64,000 nt of DNA, taken from Thermonema lapsum (GTDB lineage: Bacteria; Bacteroidota; Bacteroidia; Cytophagales; Thermonemataceae). This document shows positions 1 through 8,422 of the stretch, piece after piece (within the stretch, counting starts at the first letter, position 1; each line of letters opens with the position of its first letter). The translations under genes and the position numbers were made by a program. Location of the stretch: contig NZ_JAASRN010000002.1 of assembly GCF_011761635.1 (NCBI RefSeq), positions 372,001 through 436,000 on the forward strand, in the 5' to 3' direction. Below the pieces are notes generated by a model. That model saw only the letters and a list, made by a program, of their open reading frames with translations, ran no database searches and had not been told where the DNA came from.

Positions 1-2
1 TC

Positions 3-770
3 TGGCGCGTGATTACTGACGATGTAGAGGAATTGCTTGTAGTAGAACTGCGCGACAAAAAGGAACGCAAAGCCTACTTTTCGGTGATAGACCTTATCAA
101 ACACGAACTTTTGTGGACAGACAAAAGCTTCGATGACCCTTGGTGGATAAGTGTGGGGGCAGTACACAAAGGAAAAATCGTCTTTTTTTATTACGAAGAT
201 GAAAAGCAACCTACTCAACGGGGTTTCTTTGTGTACGATGTGTTCCACCAAACGAAACTATGGGAAAACCATGAATATGCTTACTATACCCTGCTCAAAG
301 AAGAAGACGCCTTAGTAGTATTCAAGCGGGGCGAGTTGTTGCCCAAATACAAGGCGCTGAACCTACACACGGGCAAGCCACAAAGCATCAACACCCCCAA
401 GAAGGGCATTCGCCACCTGTTTGAACAAATGGCAACCAGTCCCTTGCAATACAACGAACACCACCCCAACTTCGATACCCTCAGGCAGTTTATTCAAATA
501 TTTTCCAAAGAAAGCCATCCGCAGAGAGTCATCGACTACATAGAACTGGACGATTGGCATATTTTGGGTTACTACTTAAACAACGGACGCCACTTTGATT
601 ATTACCTGCTGGTAAGCGATGCCAACGGTAATCCCTATCTGCATTGTATGCTCGACAGCCAACTGCACAATACCTATGCCGATTTGTTCTTTGTATTAAA
701 AAACGAGCTGATTGTTATCAAAAATCGCACGGAATTAATATCTTTCCAATTGGAAAAAGAAGAACCATAA
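3..770 (+). CDS. DUF4905-type protein, 5' end cut by window edge
   Basis: The frame is open to the left edge of the window, and the residues before the GTG at 9 (Trp-Arg) fit the family pattern, so the true start lies outside. About 255 residues are visible. The protein is rich in aromatic residues and alternating beta-strand patterns (for example FSVIDL, WWISVG, RGFFVYDV), as in the Bacteroidota-specific DUF4905 family. The family has no known function. No signal peptide can be judged because the N-terminus is missing. It ends 21 bases before the LysM gene on the same strand, so the two may be co-transcribed. The family assignment is from memory of its sequence pattern and is moderately sure. 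Confidence 0.6.
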   Translation, partial: WRVITDDVEELLVVELRDKKERKAYFSVIDLIKHELLWTDKSFDDPWWISVGAVHKGKIVFFYYEDEKQPTQRGFFVYDVFHQTKLWENHEYAYYTLLKEEDALVVFKRGELLPKYKALNLHTGKPQSINTPKKGIRHLFEQMATSPLQYNEHHPNFDTLRQFIQIFSKESHPQRVIDYIELDDWHILGYYLNNGRHFDYYLLVSDANGNPYLHCMLDSQLHNTYADLFFVLKNELIVIKNRTELISFQLEKEEP

Positions 771-791
771 AAACGAAACTGACCATAGGCT

Positions 792-1892
792 ATGCGATAC
801 ACTTCATTAGTATTAAATACTTGCACGCTCGTTGCTTTCCTGTGGGCGATTGCCCTGCCTTCATATGCTACCCCTATACCTGCCGACTCGGTACGCTTGG
901 AGGTATCGAAAGACGGCACCCAAGCATGGATTATTCATGAAGTAGAACCCAAAGAAACATTTTATTCAATAGCCAAACGCTATGCCGTAAGCGTGGAAGA
1001 AATACAAGCAGCAAACCCCAACATCAAAACACTGAAAATAGGCGACTTGCTGCGCATCCCCTACAAAAAATACCAACCGGTGTTGTATTCGGCGCAGCGT
1101 GATACACTCAAAGGGGTGAAAAGGCACACAGTACAATCCGGTGAAACGCTCTATCGTATCTCTAAGCAATACGGCGTAGAAGTCGAAGACATCAAACGCT
1201 GGAACAACATAGTTGACAACAACATATATGTCGGGCAGCAGCTCATTGTATCGGACCCCAAACAAACTACCTATGCAAGCAAACAAGAAAACAGCGCTGC
1301 CATCGTGCATGAAGTGCAAGAAGGGGAATACCTCTATATGATTGCCAAGCGCTACGGCGTGAAAGTAAGCGACATCAAAGCGTGGAACCAGCTTGAAAGC
1401 GACGCTTTAGAAGTAGGGCAAAAACTAAATATCTACCCGAAGAAGCGCCCCGAGGCTGCTCCTCAAGTCGTTACTCAGCCCCCCAAAGAACAGCCGATAA
1501 ACAACAAGCCCACTGCAGTAGCCCCCCCAAAAAACCAAAAGAAAGACACGACACCAGTAGCAGAAACCGAGACCGAAACACCCGAATATGAAGACGCCGT
1601 GCAAACCGTAGAAGTAGCCGGCTATAAGAAAATCATAGAAAAAGGTATGGGCGAAGTCATCGAAGATGAATCGGTATCGAGCTACGTGGGCTTACACAAA
1701 GATGCGCCCATAGGTACCATCGTTGCTGTGAAAAACCAAGCCAACGGTGAAAATGTGTTTGTGCGTATCATTGGCAAGCTCCCCGAAGCAGATGTGCGCA
1801 ACAAAATCGTTATCAAGATATCGAAAGCCGCTTACGAGGCTTTGGGCGCCAAAGGAAAGCGCTTCCCCGTGGAAGTATCCTACATCCCTTAA
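792..1892 (+). CDS. Secreted LysM-repeat protein with C-terminal double-psi-barrel-like domain
   Basis: A predicted peptidoglycan-binding protein of 366 residues. Residues 1-26 form a signal peptide ending in an Ala-x-Ala type site. Three LysM modules lie at about 47-91, 111-154 and 171-215, each with the pattern V..GE..Y.IAKRYGV....I..WN followed by L.VGQ.L.I. A Pro/Gln/Lys/Thr-rich linker (about 216-275) leads to a C-terminal domain (about 285-366) with the look of an RlpA-like double-psi barrel (GTIVAVKNQANG, VFVRIIGKLP, ISKAAYEALGA). The protein probably acts in the periplasm or at the outer membrane in cell-wall remodelling. The catalytic Asp/His of lytic transglycosylases could not be confirmed. 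A strong intrinsic terminator follows directly, so this gene ends its transcript. Confidence 0.8.
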   Translation: MRYTSLVLNTCTLVAFLWAIALPSYATPIPADSVRLEVSKDGTQAWIIHEVEPKETFYSIAKRYAVSVEEIQAANPNIKTLKIGDLLRIPYKKYQPVLYSAQRDTLKGVKRHTVQSGETLYRISKQYGVEVEDIKRWNNIVDNNIYVGQQLIVSDPKQTTYASKQENSAAIVHEVQEGEYLYMIAKRYGVKVSDIKAWNQLESDALEVGQKLNIYPKKRPEAAPQVVTQPPKEQPINNKPTAVAPPKNQKKDTTPVAETETETPEYEDAVQTVEVAGYKKIIEKGMGEVIEDESVSSYVGLHKDAPIGTIVAVKNQANGENVFVRIIGKLPEADVRNKIVIKISKAAYEALGAKGKRFPVEVSYIP

Positions 1893-1913
1893 GCAAACGG
1901 CTGTTTCTCCAGA

Positions 1914-1952
1914 AGCTCTGCTTACCCCTGGATGTGTAAGCCGAGCTTTTTT
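1914..1952 (+). terminator. Intrinsic terminator after the LysM gene
   Basis: A 12-base stem (1914-1925 with 1936-1947, one mismatch) with a 10-base loop is followed by a run of six T. It lies 21 bases after the LysM stop codon. It also shows that the next gene starts downstream at 1986 and not at the upstream in-frame ATG at 1932, which would sit inside the hairpin. Confidence 0.85.
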
Positions 1953-1985
1953 ATACTCGACTGTTTGAACAACTTCCTGCTTTTT

Positions 1986-2933
1986 ATGATAGACATTGAC
2001 AACATCCCGCCCGGTGAATTTAAACGCATAGACATAGAAATTGAGCGGCTTCCCTCCCACACTTTGATTGACATGCCCGTTTTTATTTACAAGGGCAAAT
2101 CTCAAGGACCTACTTTGCTGCTGACAGCAGGCATCCACGGCGACGAAATCAACGGTATTGCCATCTTGCGGCGCCTCATTGCCCAAAAACTCCTGCATCC
2201 CGAAGCGGGCACTGTAATTGCCATTCCGCTGGTGAATATTTACGGTTTTTTGCAGGGTAGCCGCACCCTGCCCGACGGTAAAGACCTGAACCGCAGCTTT
2301 CCGGGGGCACCTACCGGCTCGCTGGGGCGTCGTATTGCTCATATAATCATGAGCCAAATTGTGCCTCATATCGACTTTGGCGTTGATTTTCACACGGGTG
2401 GCAAAGCGCTTAGCAACTTTCCGCAGGTGCGCTGTGTGCTCGATGAAAACCGCAACGTAGAGCTTGCCAAAGCCTTTGCCCCTCCCTTCATTCTCAATTC
2501 TTCGTTGATAGATGGCTCTTTTCGTAAGGCAGCAGCCAAACTGGGCAAGCCTATTCTTGTGTATGAAGGGGGCGAGTCGAGCCGTATCGACAAACTGTCC
2601 ATAGAAGAAGGCATTGCCGGCGTCATGCGTTTGATGCAGGGCTTGGGTATGGTAAAATACGACACACTGCCGCCCCCGGTCTATCCTACCAAGGTGTTAC
2701 AAAAAACCAGCTGGTTACGGGCTCGCTCCGCCGGTATCTTTCAAAGCTTGGTGGACTATGGCGACTACGTAAAGAAAGGGCAACGCCTTGCCGAAATCAC
2801 CGACCCCTACGGCAGCAAACGCATTGTGGTGAAAGCCCCTCATGAAGGTTATGTCGTCGGATTAAACAACAATCCAGTAGTCAATGCCGGCGATGCGCTC
2901 ATCCATTTAGGTTATGATTTACTACTTTTGTAA
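1986..2933 (+). CDS. Succinylglutamate desuccinylase/aspartoacylase family metallohydrolase
   Basis: A zinc-dependent deacylase or carboxypeptidase-like enzyme of the AstE/AspA (M14-like) family, 315 residues from the ATG at 1986. Zinc ligands are visible as H51 and E54 in GIHGDEING and H136 in DFHTGG. The substrate-binding DLNRSFPG lies at 100-107. The last ~80 residues resemble a biotinyl/lipoyl-like beta hammerhead (LAEITDPYG, VVKAPHEGYVVGL), as in other family members with extra C-terminal domains. The natural substrate is not known; Bacteroidota paralogues are usually annotated only to family. The gene lies 21 bases before nuoH on the same strand. Confidence 0.85.
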   Translation: MIDIDNIPPGEFKRIDIEIERLPSHTLIDMPVFIYKGKSQGPTLLLTAGIHGDEINGIAILRRLIAQKLLHPEAGTVIAIPLVNIYGFLQGSRTLPDGKDLNRSFPGAPTGSLGRRIAHIIMSQIVPHIDFGVDFHTGGKALSNFPQVRCVLDENRNVELAKAFAPPFILNSSLIDGSFRKAAAKLGKPILVYEGGESSRIDKLSIEEGIAGVMRLMQGLGMVKYDTLPPPVYPTKVLQKTSWLRARSAGIFQSLVDYGDYVKKGQRLAEITDPYGSKRIVVKAPHEGYVVGLNNNPVVNAGDALIHLGYDLLLL

Positions 2934-2954
2934 AGCAGCAAAGGAAATGACTTC

Positions 2955-4049
2955 ATGGAAACACTGCTCGCTTTTGCCCTCTACTTGGCTTTTGTATTGC
3001 TCAATGTGCTGATAGCCTTTTATGCAGAGCGTAAAATAGCCGCTTTCATACAAGACCGCATGGGACCTACCGAAGTAGGACCTTACGGGCTGCTTCAGCC
3101 AGTTGCTGACCTGCTTAAGTTTTTACAAAAGGAAGACATCGTGCCACGTGCTGCCGACAAGTGGCTGTTTCGCATAGCGCCTTTTTTGATATTCCCCGCC
3201 GTCTTTACCGGCTTTGCCGTTATTCCCATAGTGCCCCGCATAGAACATGCTCCTCTGCAAACGGGCTTGCTTTTTCTGCTTGCCATCGTGTCGCTCGATG
3301 TCATCGGCATTTTGATGGCAGGCTGGGCATCGAACAATAAGTTTTCGCTGTTTGGTGCTATGCGCTCGGCGGCTCAAATGGTTTCTTATGAGGTGCCACT
3401 TACCATGAGCCTGTTGTCGGTGGTGGTGCTTTATCAAAACCTTGACTTGGGCTTCATCGCACAGATGCAGGGCAGTGAGGCGCCCCTGCCCTTGTACTGG
3501 CTGGGCTTGGATGCTCTTGCTGTGGATTTGCGTAGCTACGGGGGGATACTCACTTGGAACATCGTGCGCTTTCCTTTCCTGCTCGTTCCTTTTCTTGTGT
3601 TTTATGTTACCTCTCTGGCAGAGTGCAACCGCGCGCCTTTTGATATTCCAGAAGGGGAATCGGAAATCATCGGCGGTTATCATACCGAATATTCAGGCTT
3701 TCGCTTTGCCATCTTTTTCTTGGCAGAATATGGCATGATGATACTGGTAAGCCTGTTGTCGGTTACTTTGTTTTTTGGCGGATGGCACACCCCACTTCCC
3801 AATATCGGTTTCCTACGGCTCAATGATTGGACAGCCGCCGGTACCTCTGTAGCTGGCACCCTCTGGGCGGTAGTGTGGTTGTCGTTAAAAATGCTGCTGT
3901 TGGTCTTCTTTCAAATTGTGATGCGCTGGACCTATCCGCGCCTGCGTGTGGACCAACTCATGTCGCTCTGTTGGAAAGTGTTATTGCCCATAGCCCTCGT
4001 CAGCTTGTTTTTCTGCACGCTCTGGCGTCTATGCATGGTGCTTGTATGA
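2955..4049 (+). CDS. nuoH: NADH-quinone oxidoreductase subunit H
   Basis: The membrane subunit of respiratory complex I that lies at the quinone-binding entrance and joins the hydrophilic arm to the membrane arm. It has 364 residues with about eight membrane segments. Family signatures are clear: AERKIAAFIQDRMGPTEVGP near the N-terminus, RSAAQMVSYEVPL, and AECNRAPFDIPEGESEIIGG, followed by EYSGFRFAIFFLAEYG. A purine-rich AAGGAAA lies 8 bases before the ATG. The gene sits apart from any other nuo gene in this window, which is unusual because complex I genes are normally clustered. It follows the AstE-like gene closely. Confidence 0.95.
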   Translation: METLLAFALYLAFVLLNVLIAFYAERKIAAFIQDRMGPTEVGPYGLLQPVADLLKFLQKEDIVPRAADKWLFRIAPFLIFPAVFTGFAVIPIVPRIEHAPLQTGLLFLLAIVSLDVIGILMAGWASNNKFSLFGAMRSAAQMVSYEVPLTMSLLSVVVLYQNLDLGFIAQMQGSEAPLPLYWLGLDALAVDLRSYGGILTWNIVRFPFLLVPFLVFYVTSLAECNRAPFDIPEGESEIIGGYHTEYSGFRFAIFFLAEYGMMILVSLLSVTLFFGGWHTPLPNIGFLRLNDWTAAGTSVAGTLWAVVWLSLKMLLLVFFQIVMRWTYPRLRVDQLMSLCWKVLLPIALVSLFFCTLWRLCMVLV

Positions 4050-4101
4050 GATATCTATGGCAGCTGTTGTTTTCATTTGCACGCTTTGAAAACAAAGGGC
4101 A

Positions 4102-4143
4102 CAAAAGCCAAAAGAAAAGAGTGCCCGCTGAGCAAGCACTCTT
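4102..4143 (-). terminator. Intrinsic terminator after the M20 peptidase gene
   Basis: A perfect 8-base stem (4117-4124 with 4136-4143). Read on the minus strand the stem is followed by a U-rich stretch (4102-4116). It lies just beyond the stop of the minus-strand peptidase gene and between convergent genes. Confidence 0.7.
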
Positions 4144-4167
4144 CTAAAAAGGCAGGTGAGAAGCGCT

Positions 4168-5556
4168 TTATTTCGCCAGCTCTTTGAAGTGTTGGTAAAA
4201 GAGCGGCACCGTTTCTATGCCTTTATAGAAGTTGAACAAACCGAAATGCTCGTTGGGCGAATGGATGGCATCGGAATCTAAACCAAAGCCCATCAGCACG
4301 CTCTTTAAGCCCAAAACCTCTTCAAAAAGAGCCACGATAGGAATGCTTCCGCCCCCGCGTGTAGGGATAGGTTTTTTGCCCCATGCCTGCTCAAAAGCAC
4401 GGCTTGCCGCTTGGAAACCGGGCGAGTCGATGGGCGTAACTACTGGCTTGCCTCCATGATGCGGATGCACTTCTACCTTCACATAGGGCGGTGCTATAGA
4501 AAGAAAATGTTTGGTAAACAGCTGTGTGATTTCATCGGGGTCTTGGTCAGGCACCAAGCGCATGCTTATCTTGGCATGGGCTTTGGAAGGCAGCACGGTC
4601 TTGGCACCTTCCCCCGTATAGCCGCCCCAAATGCCGTTTACATCCAACGTGGGGCGTATCGAAGCCCGCTCGATGGTGGTGTAGCCCTCTTCACCAAAGA
4701 GTGCCTCTACGCCCAAGTCTTTTTTATAGGCTTCTTCATCGAAAGGTATTTGAGCCATGAGTGCCCGCTCTTCGGGACTTAGCTCCTGCACTTTGTCGTA
4801 AAATCCGGGTATGGTGATACGCCCCTTGGCGTCTTTCAAAGAAGCAATCATCTCGCAAAGTACGTTGATGGGATTGGCTACTGCTCCCCCATAAACGCCT
4901 GAATGTAAATCGCGCTTGGGACCGGTCACGGTTACTTCTAAATAAGAAAGCCCACGCAAGCCGCACTCAATCGACGGGGTGTCGTTGCTGATGATGCTGG
5001 TATCGGAAATAAGAATCACATCTGCCTTGAGCATGTTTTTGTATTCATGCAGGAAAGGCTCGAGGTTGCCAGAACCACATTCTTCTTCTCCTTCAATCAT
5101 GAACTTTACGTTACAAGGCAGGTCATGGGTTTTGACCATCGTTTCGAAGGCTTTCAGCTGCAAATATACCTGCCCTTTGTCGTCGCAGGCACCACGTGCG
5201 AAAATAGCGCCGTTGGGGTGAATGTCTGTCTTTTTCACCACCGGTTCAAAAGGGGGTGTCTGCCACAACTCATAGGGGTCGGCAGGCTGCACGTCGTAGT
5301 GCCCATATACTAAGACTGTAGGCGCCTGCGGGTCCACTATTTTTTCGGCATAAACAATAGGATGCCCCGCTGTTTCGAAGAGTTGGGCTTTATCGGCACC
5401 TGCTTCCAGCAGCTTGTCGCGCAGGAATTCCGCCGCACGCCTTACGTCTGCCTTAAATTTAGGGTCAGTACTTACGGATGGAATACGCAAAAAATCGAAC
5501 AATTCCTGCAGGAAACGTTCTTTGTTTGCTTCGATGTATTGCTGATAGTGTTGCAT
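4168..5556 (-). CDS. M20 family dipeptidase
   Basis: A cytosolic di-zinc peptidase of the M20 (PepV/carnosine dipeptidase-like) family, 462 residues. The start at 5556 (protein beginning MQHYQQYIEANKERF) is chosen over the longer frame beginning at 5664 because the longer version would overlap the next gene and adds a non-conserved leader. Metal and catalytic motifs are GHYDVQP (H86, D88), ARGACDDKGQ (around D125/D126) and EGEEECGSGN (E157-E159). A dimerisation domain lies in the middle and a final His motif (DAIHSPNEHF) near the C-terminus. The likely role is hydrolysis of dipeptides or related amide substrates. The polyprenyl synthase gene lies 41 bases upstream on the same strand. Confidence 0.9.
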   Translation of the reverse strand: MQHYQQYIEANKERFLQELFDFLRIPSVSTDPKFKADVRRAAEFLRDKLLEAGADKAQLFETAGHPIVYAEKIVDPQAPTVLVYGHYDVQPADPYELWQTPPFEPVVKKTDIHPNGAIFARGACDDKGQVYLQLKAFETMVKTHDLPCNVKFMIEGEEECGSGNLEPFLHEYKNMLKADVILISDTSIISNDTPSIECGLRGLSYLEVTVTGPKRDLHSGVYGGAVANPINVLCEMIASLKDAKGRITIPGFYDKVQELSPEERALMAQIPFDEEAYKKDLGVEALFGEEGYTTIERASIRPTLDVNGIWGGYTGEGAKTVLPSKAHAKISMRLVPDQDPDEITQLFTKHFLSIAPPYVKVEVHPHHGGKPVVTPIDSPGFQAASRAFEQAWGKKPIPTRGGGSIPIVALFEEVLGLKSVLMGFGLDSDAIHSPNEHFGLFNFYKGIETVPLFYQHFKELAK

Positions 5557-5597
5557 AATTGAATGTGGATTTAAGAAAAGAGAGGTATTTGAGAAGG

Positions 5598-6569
5598 TTA
5601 CACTTTGCGAATCAAAAGATTTTGTAAGAGTTGCTCTAAGGCACTCACAAAAGTAGGGCGGCAATGTGCCCGCAGGGTGTTCAATGCTTTTTCTGCTTTG
5701 TGATGGTAGCGCCGTATCTGCTCTTCCACAATGAGGCGCACGCCTATGGCATCATAAATTTCTTTGACGGTATTTACCTTTTCGTTGGGGTCGAAGTTTT
5801 CGGTATTCAACCAGAAAAACAACTGCTTTTGTTGGCTTTCATCAGCCCGTTCCATGGCTTCTATCAGCAGCAGGGTCTTTTTGTTTGCCACAATATCGCC
5901 CCCTATGCGCTTACCGAATGCCTCTTCGGCATACACATCGAGCAGGTCGTCTTGCAACTGAAAAGCCATGCCCATATTCACGCCCAGCTCATAAAGTCCT
6001 TGTTGTTCTGCCAAGCCAGCGCCGCCTACTAACGCCCCCGCCCGCAAACTGAAGCCCAGCAGAACAGCGGTTTTGAGGCGAATCATCTTGAGATATTCTT
6101 GCCGACTCACGGCTGCCCTTTGCTCAAAATCCATGTCGTATTGCTGTCCTTCGCATACCTGCAAAGCACAGGTATTGAACAGCGAAAGCAGGTGCGCCAG
6201 TTCGGTGGTGGGCGTTTGAACCAGCTGCTCATAGGCTTTCACCAACATGGCATCGCCCGACAGGATGGCAACGTTCTCATTCCAGCGCTGATGCACCGTT
6301 GGTTTGCTGCGGCGCAGCGGCGCCTTGTCCATAATGTCGTCGTGCATGAGCGTGAAGTTGTGGAACAACTCAATGGCTAATGCCGCAGGTGTTGCCTTTT
6401 CCCATTGTTCATCGAACAAGCCGCAGCCAATCAAAGCAAGCACGGGGCGAATGCGCTTCCCTCCCAAGGATAAGATGTAACGAATGGGTTCATACAAATT
6501 GGCAGGTGCTTCGGGGTATGGAATGGTTTGCAGTGATGTTTCGATGTGCTGACGCAAAGTGTCTAACAT
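5598..6569 (-). CDS. Polyprenyl synthetase family protein, predicted short-chain type
   Basis: A trans-prenyltransferase that joins isopentenyl diphosphate to allylic diphosphates, 323 residues. Conserved regions are GGKRIRP (36-42), the first Asp-rich motif DDIMD (77-81) and the second DDLLD (207-211). An aromatic residue (F72) lies five positions before the first Asp-rich motif. In this family that blocks chain growth, which suggests a C15-C20 product such as geranylgeranyl diphosphate rather than a quinone tail. The product is inferred, not shown. It probably feeds carotenoid or membrane isoprenoid synthesis. The gene is upstream of the M20 peptidase gene on the same strand. Confidence 0.9.
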   Translation of the reverse strand: MLDTLRQHIETSLQTIPYPEAPANLYEPIRYILSLGGKRIRPVLALIGCGLFDEQWEKATPAALAIELFHNFTLMHDDIMDKAPLRRSKPTVHQRWNENVAILSGDAMLVKAYEQLVQTPTTELAHLLSLFNTCALQVCEGQQYDMDFEQRAAVSRQEYLKMIRLKTAVLLGFSLRAGALVGGAGLAEQQGLYELGVNMGMAFQLQDDLLDVYAEEAFGKRIGGDIVANKKTLLLIEAMERADESQQKQLFFWLNTENFDPNEKVNTVKEIYDAIGVRLIVEEQIRRYHHKAEKALNTLRAHCRPTFVSALEQLLQNLLIRKV

Positions 6570-6992
6570 GTGTTGTGTTTTATTTTGCGCTTAATTTATG
6601 AAAAAACACTCAACGGGCAAAGATGGGGAATGGGGAATTGAGAATTGAGAATGGAGAATGGAGAATGGGGGATTGAGAATTGAGAATTGAGAATTGAGAA
6701 TGGAGAATGGGGAATGGGGAAGTCAAAGTTGTAGTTGCATGGGTATTGGGTTCTGCTGACAAGCAAGGGCAGGCGCTTCTCCTGTGTCGTGAGTACTGCC
6801 GTTCTGAACGCTCCTCTTCATCATCTGCCGAACGAAGTTTTGAGTAGCCGCCCCCAAAATACACCAATGTCGTTCCTTTCATACCTCTTCCTCAAAAGAA
6901 GCGCCAAAACTCAAAGACACTATTTTTTTCTATGGCTTGTTTTCATAAAACAAAGCGTTTTTTTTTTTTGACCACCAAGCTGCTTAGCTACG
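6570..6992. other. Intergenic region with heptamer repeat, no gene seen
   Basis: A 423-base gap between the divergently transcribed polyprenyl synthase and MFS genes. It holds a 98-base heptamer tandem array (listed separately) and a run of 13 T just before the MFS start codon. The only open frame across the repeat (6610-6882, minus) is a low-complexity translation of the array and is not supported. The promoters of both flanking genes must lie here, but no clear consensus was found. Confidence 0.6.
6624..6721. repeat. 14-unit, 7-base tandem repeat
   Basis: Fourteen contiguous 7-base units without a gap. Units are of the types TGGGGAA, TTGAGAA and TGGAGAA, with one variant TGGGGGA. The order is not random: pairs and quartets of identical units follow each other. 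The array resembles the short tandemly repeated heptamers known from cyanobacterial genomes and probably varies in copy number by slippage. Confidence 0.9.
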
Positions 6993-8408
6993 ATGAAGAG
7001 CAAACCAACCCAAGAACAAATCAAGCGCGTGCTTCCTTTGATTTTGGCTACTGCCATCTTTATGCAGATGCTGGATTCGACCATTCTCAACACCTCATTG
7101 CCCGCCATTGCTCATGACCTGCACGAAGCGGTAGTGGATATGCATTTGGCTATTGTCAGTTATGTGTTGACCGTAGCCTTGTTGATGCCGGTCAGTGGTT
7201 TTCTGGCAGACCGCTACGGCACACGCCGTATTTTTATTGCATCGCTTGTGCTTTTTGCTTTGGGCTCCTTGGCGTGCTCTATGGCACAAAACCTCACACA
7301 GCTGGTGCTGGCGCGGGTATTGCAAGGCATAGGTGGCAGCTTGATGGTGCCGGTAGGTAAGCTGGCGCTTATCAAGACTTTTCCTAAGCATGAATTTCTG
7401 CGTGCCATCAATTATGCCATCATACCTGCTTTGATTGGTCCTATTTTAGGTCCTTTAGTGGGGGGGTATATGGTCGATTACCTCTCGTGGCACTGGATAT
7501 TTATTATCAACTTACCCATTGCCTTAGTCGGCATCCTGCTGAGTTTATATTACTTGCCCGACTACCGTGCCTCCATTGCCAAGTTTGATTTCAAAGGTTT
7601 TTTGCTGTTCGGCATCGCTTCTTTTTTACTCTCTGCTTCGTTGGAAATGTTGAGCAACAGCCTGCGCCTCACGCCTGTTTTGTTGAGTCTGCTGCTTGGT
7701 TTGGCTTTGCTTTATGCCTATTACCGACATGCCCGCCGCGAGCACTCTCCCCTCTTCCCTTTGAATCTGTTTCAGGTGCGCACCTTTCGTGTAGGTCTCC
7801 TTGGTGGCTTGGCTACCCGGCTGGGTATCAGTTCGGTGCCGCTGCTGCTGCCACTCATGATACAACTGGCTTACGGGCAGTCGGCGGTAGTATCGGGCTG
7901 GATGGTTGCCCCCATGGCACTGAGCGCCATGCTTAGCAAGTCGATGGTGGTGAGCGTACTCAACCGTTGGGGCTACCGACGGGTGCTCGTGGTCAATACG
8001 CTCATGATAGGTGCCTTGATTTGCTGCTTTGCGCTGCCCGGTCCACAAACGCCTATCTATTGGCTGTTGCCCCTCATTGCCCTGTTGGGCTTCCTCAACT
8101 CCATTCAGTTCACTTCCATGAACACCCTATCGGTTGCCGACCTGCGCCCCTACCATACCAGCAGCGGCAATTCGCTGGTATCGGTCAATCAGCAGTTGGC
8201 AATAGGCTTTGGCGTAGCCTTCGGCTTAGTAGTACTCAAAGGCATGGAACAACAGACATGGCTCACAGGCAACTCTACACACGCCGCCTTTCGTTACACA
8301 TTCTTGGTTGTAGGCTGCCTAACCATGCTTTCGGCACGAGTATTTAGCAGATTGCACGCACGCGACGGGCAAAACCTGCAAGAAAGCAAAGCAAACACAC
8401 CCGCCTGA
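6993..8408 (+). CDS. MFS multidrug exporter, DHA2 (EmrB/QacA) family
   Basis: A proton-driven drug efflux permease of the inner membrane, 471 residues with about 14 hydrophobic segments, the size and topology of the DHA2 family. Visible signatures are LDSTILNTSLPAIA in segment 1 (the DHA2 D1-type motif), GFLADRYGTRRIF (motif A) between segments 2 and 3, and ARVLQGIGGSLMVPVG and GPILGPLVGGYMVD (motif C-like) later. No membrane-fusion partner or regulator gene is adjacent, so the substrate cannot be inferred. It converges with sprA, whose end lies 14 bases away. Confidence 0.9.
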   Translation: MKSKPTQEQIKRVLPLILATAIFMQMLDSTILNTSLPAIAHDLHEAVVDMHLAIVSYVLTVALLMPVSGFLADRYGTRRIFIASLVLFALGSLACSMAQNLTQLVLARVLQGIGGSLMVPVGKLALIKTFPKHEFLRAINYAIIPALIGPILGPLVGGYMVDYLSWHWIFIINLPIALVGILLSLYYLPDYRASIAKFDFKGFLLFGIASFLLSASLEMLSNSLRLTPVLLSLLLGLALLYAYYRHARREHSPLFPLNLFQVRTFRVGLLGGLATRLGISSVPLLLPLMIQLAYGQSAVVSGWMVAPMALSAMLSKSMVVSVLNRWGYRRVLVVNTLMIGALICCFALPGPQTPIYWLLPLIALLGFLNSIQFTSMNTLSVADLRPYHTSSGNSLVSVNQQLAIGFGVAFGLVVLKGMEQQTWLTGNSTHAAFRYTFLVVGCLTMLSARVFSRLHARDGQNLQESKANTPA

Positions 8409-8422
8409 GTACAAGGCTACTC

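Noticed and set aside
6610-6882. 90-codon minus-strand frame over the heptamer array
   Set aside because: A 7-base repeat in one frame gives a periodic low-complexity peptide, which explains the open frame.
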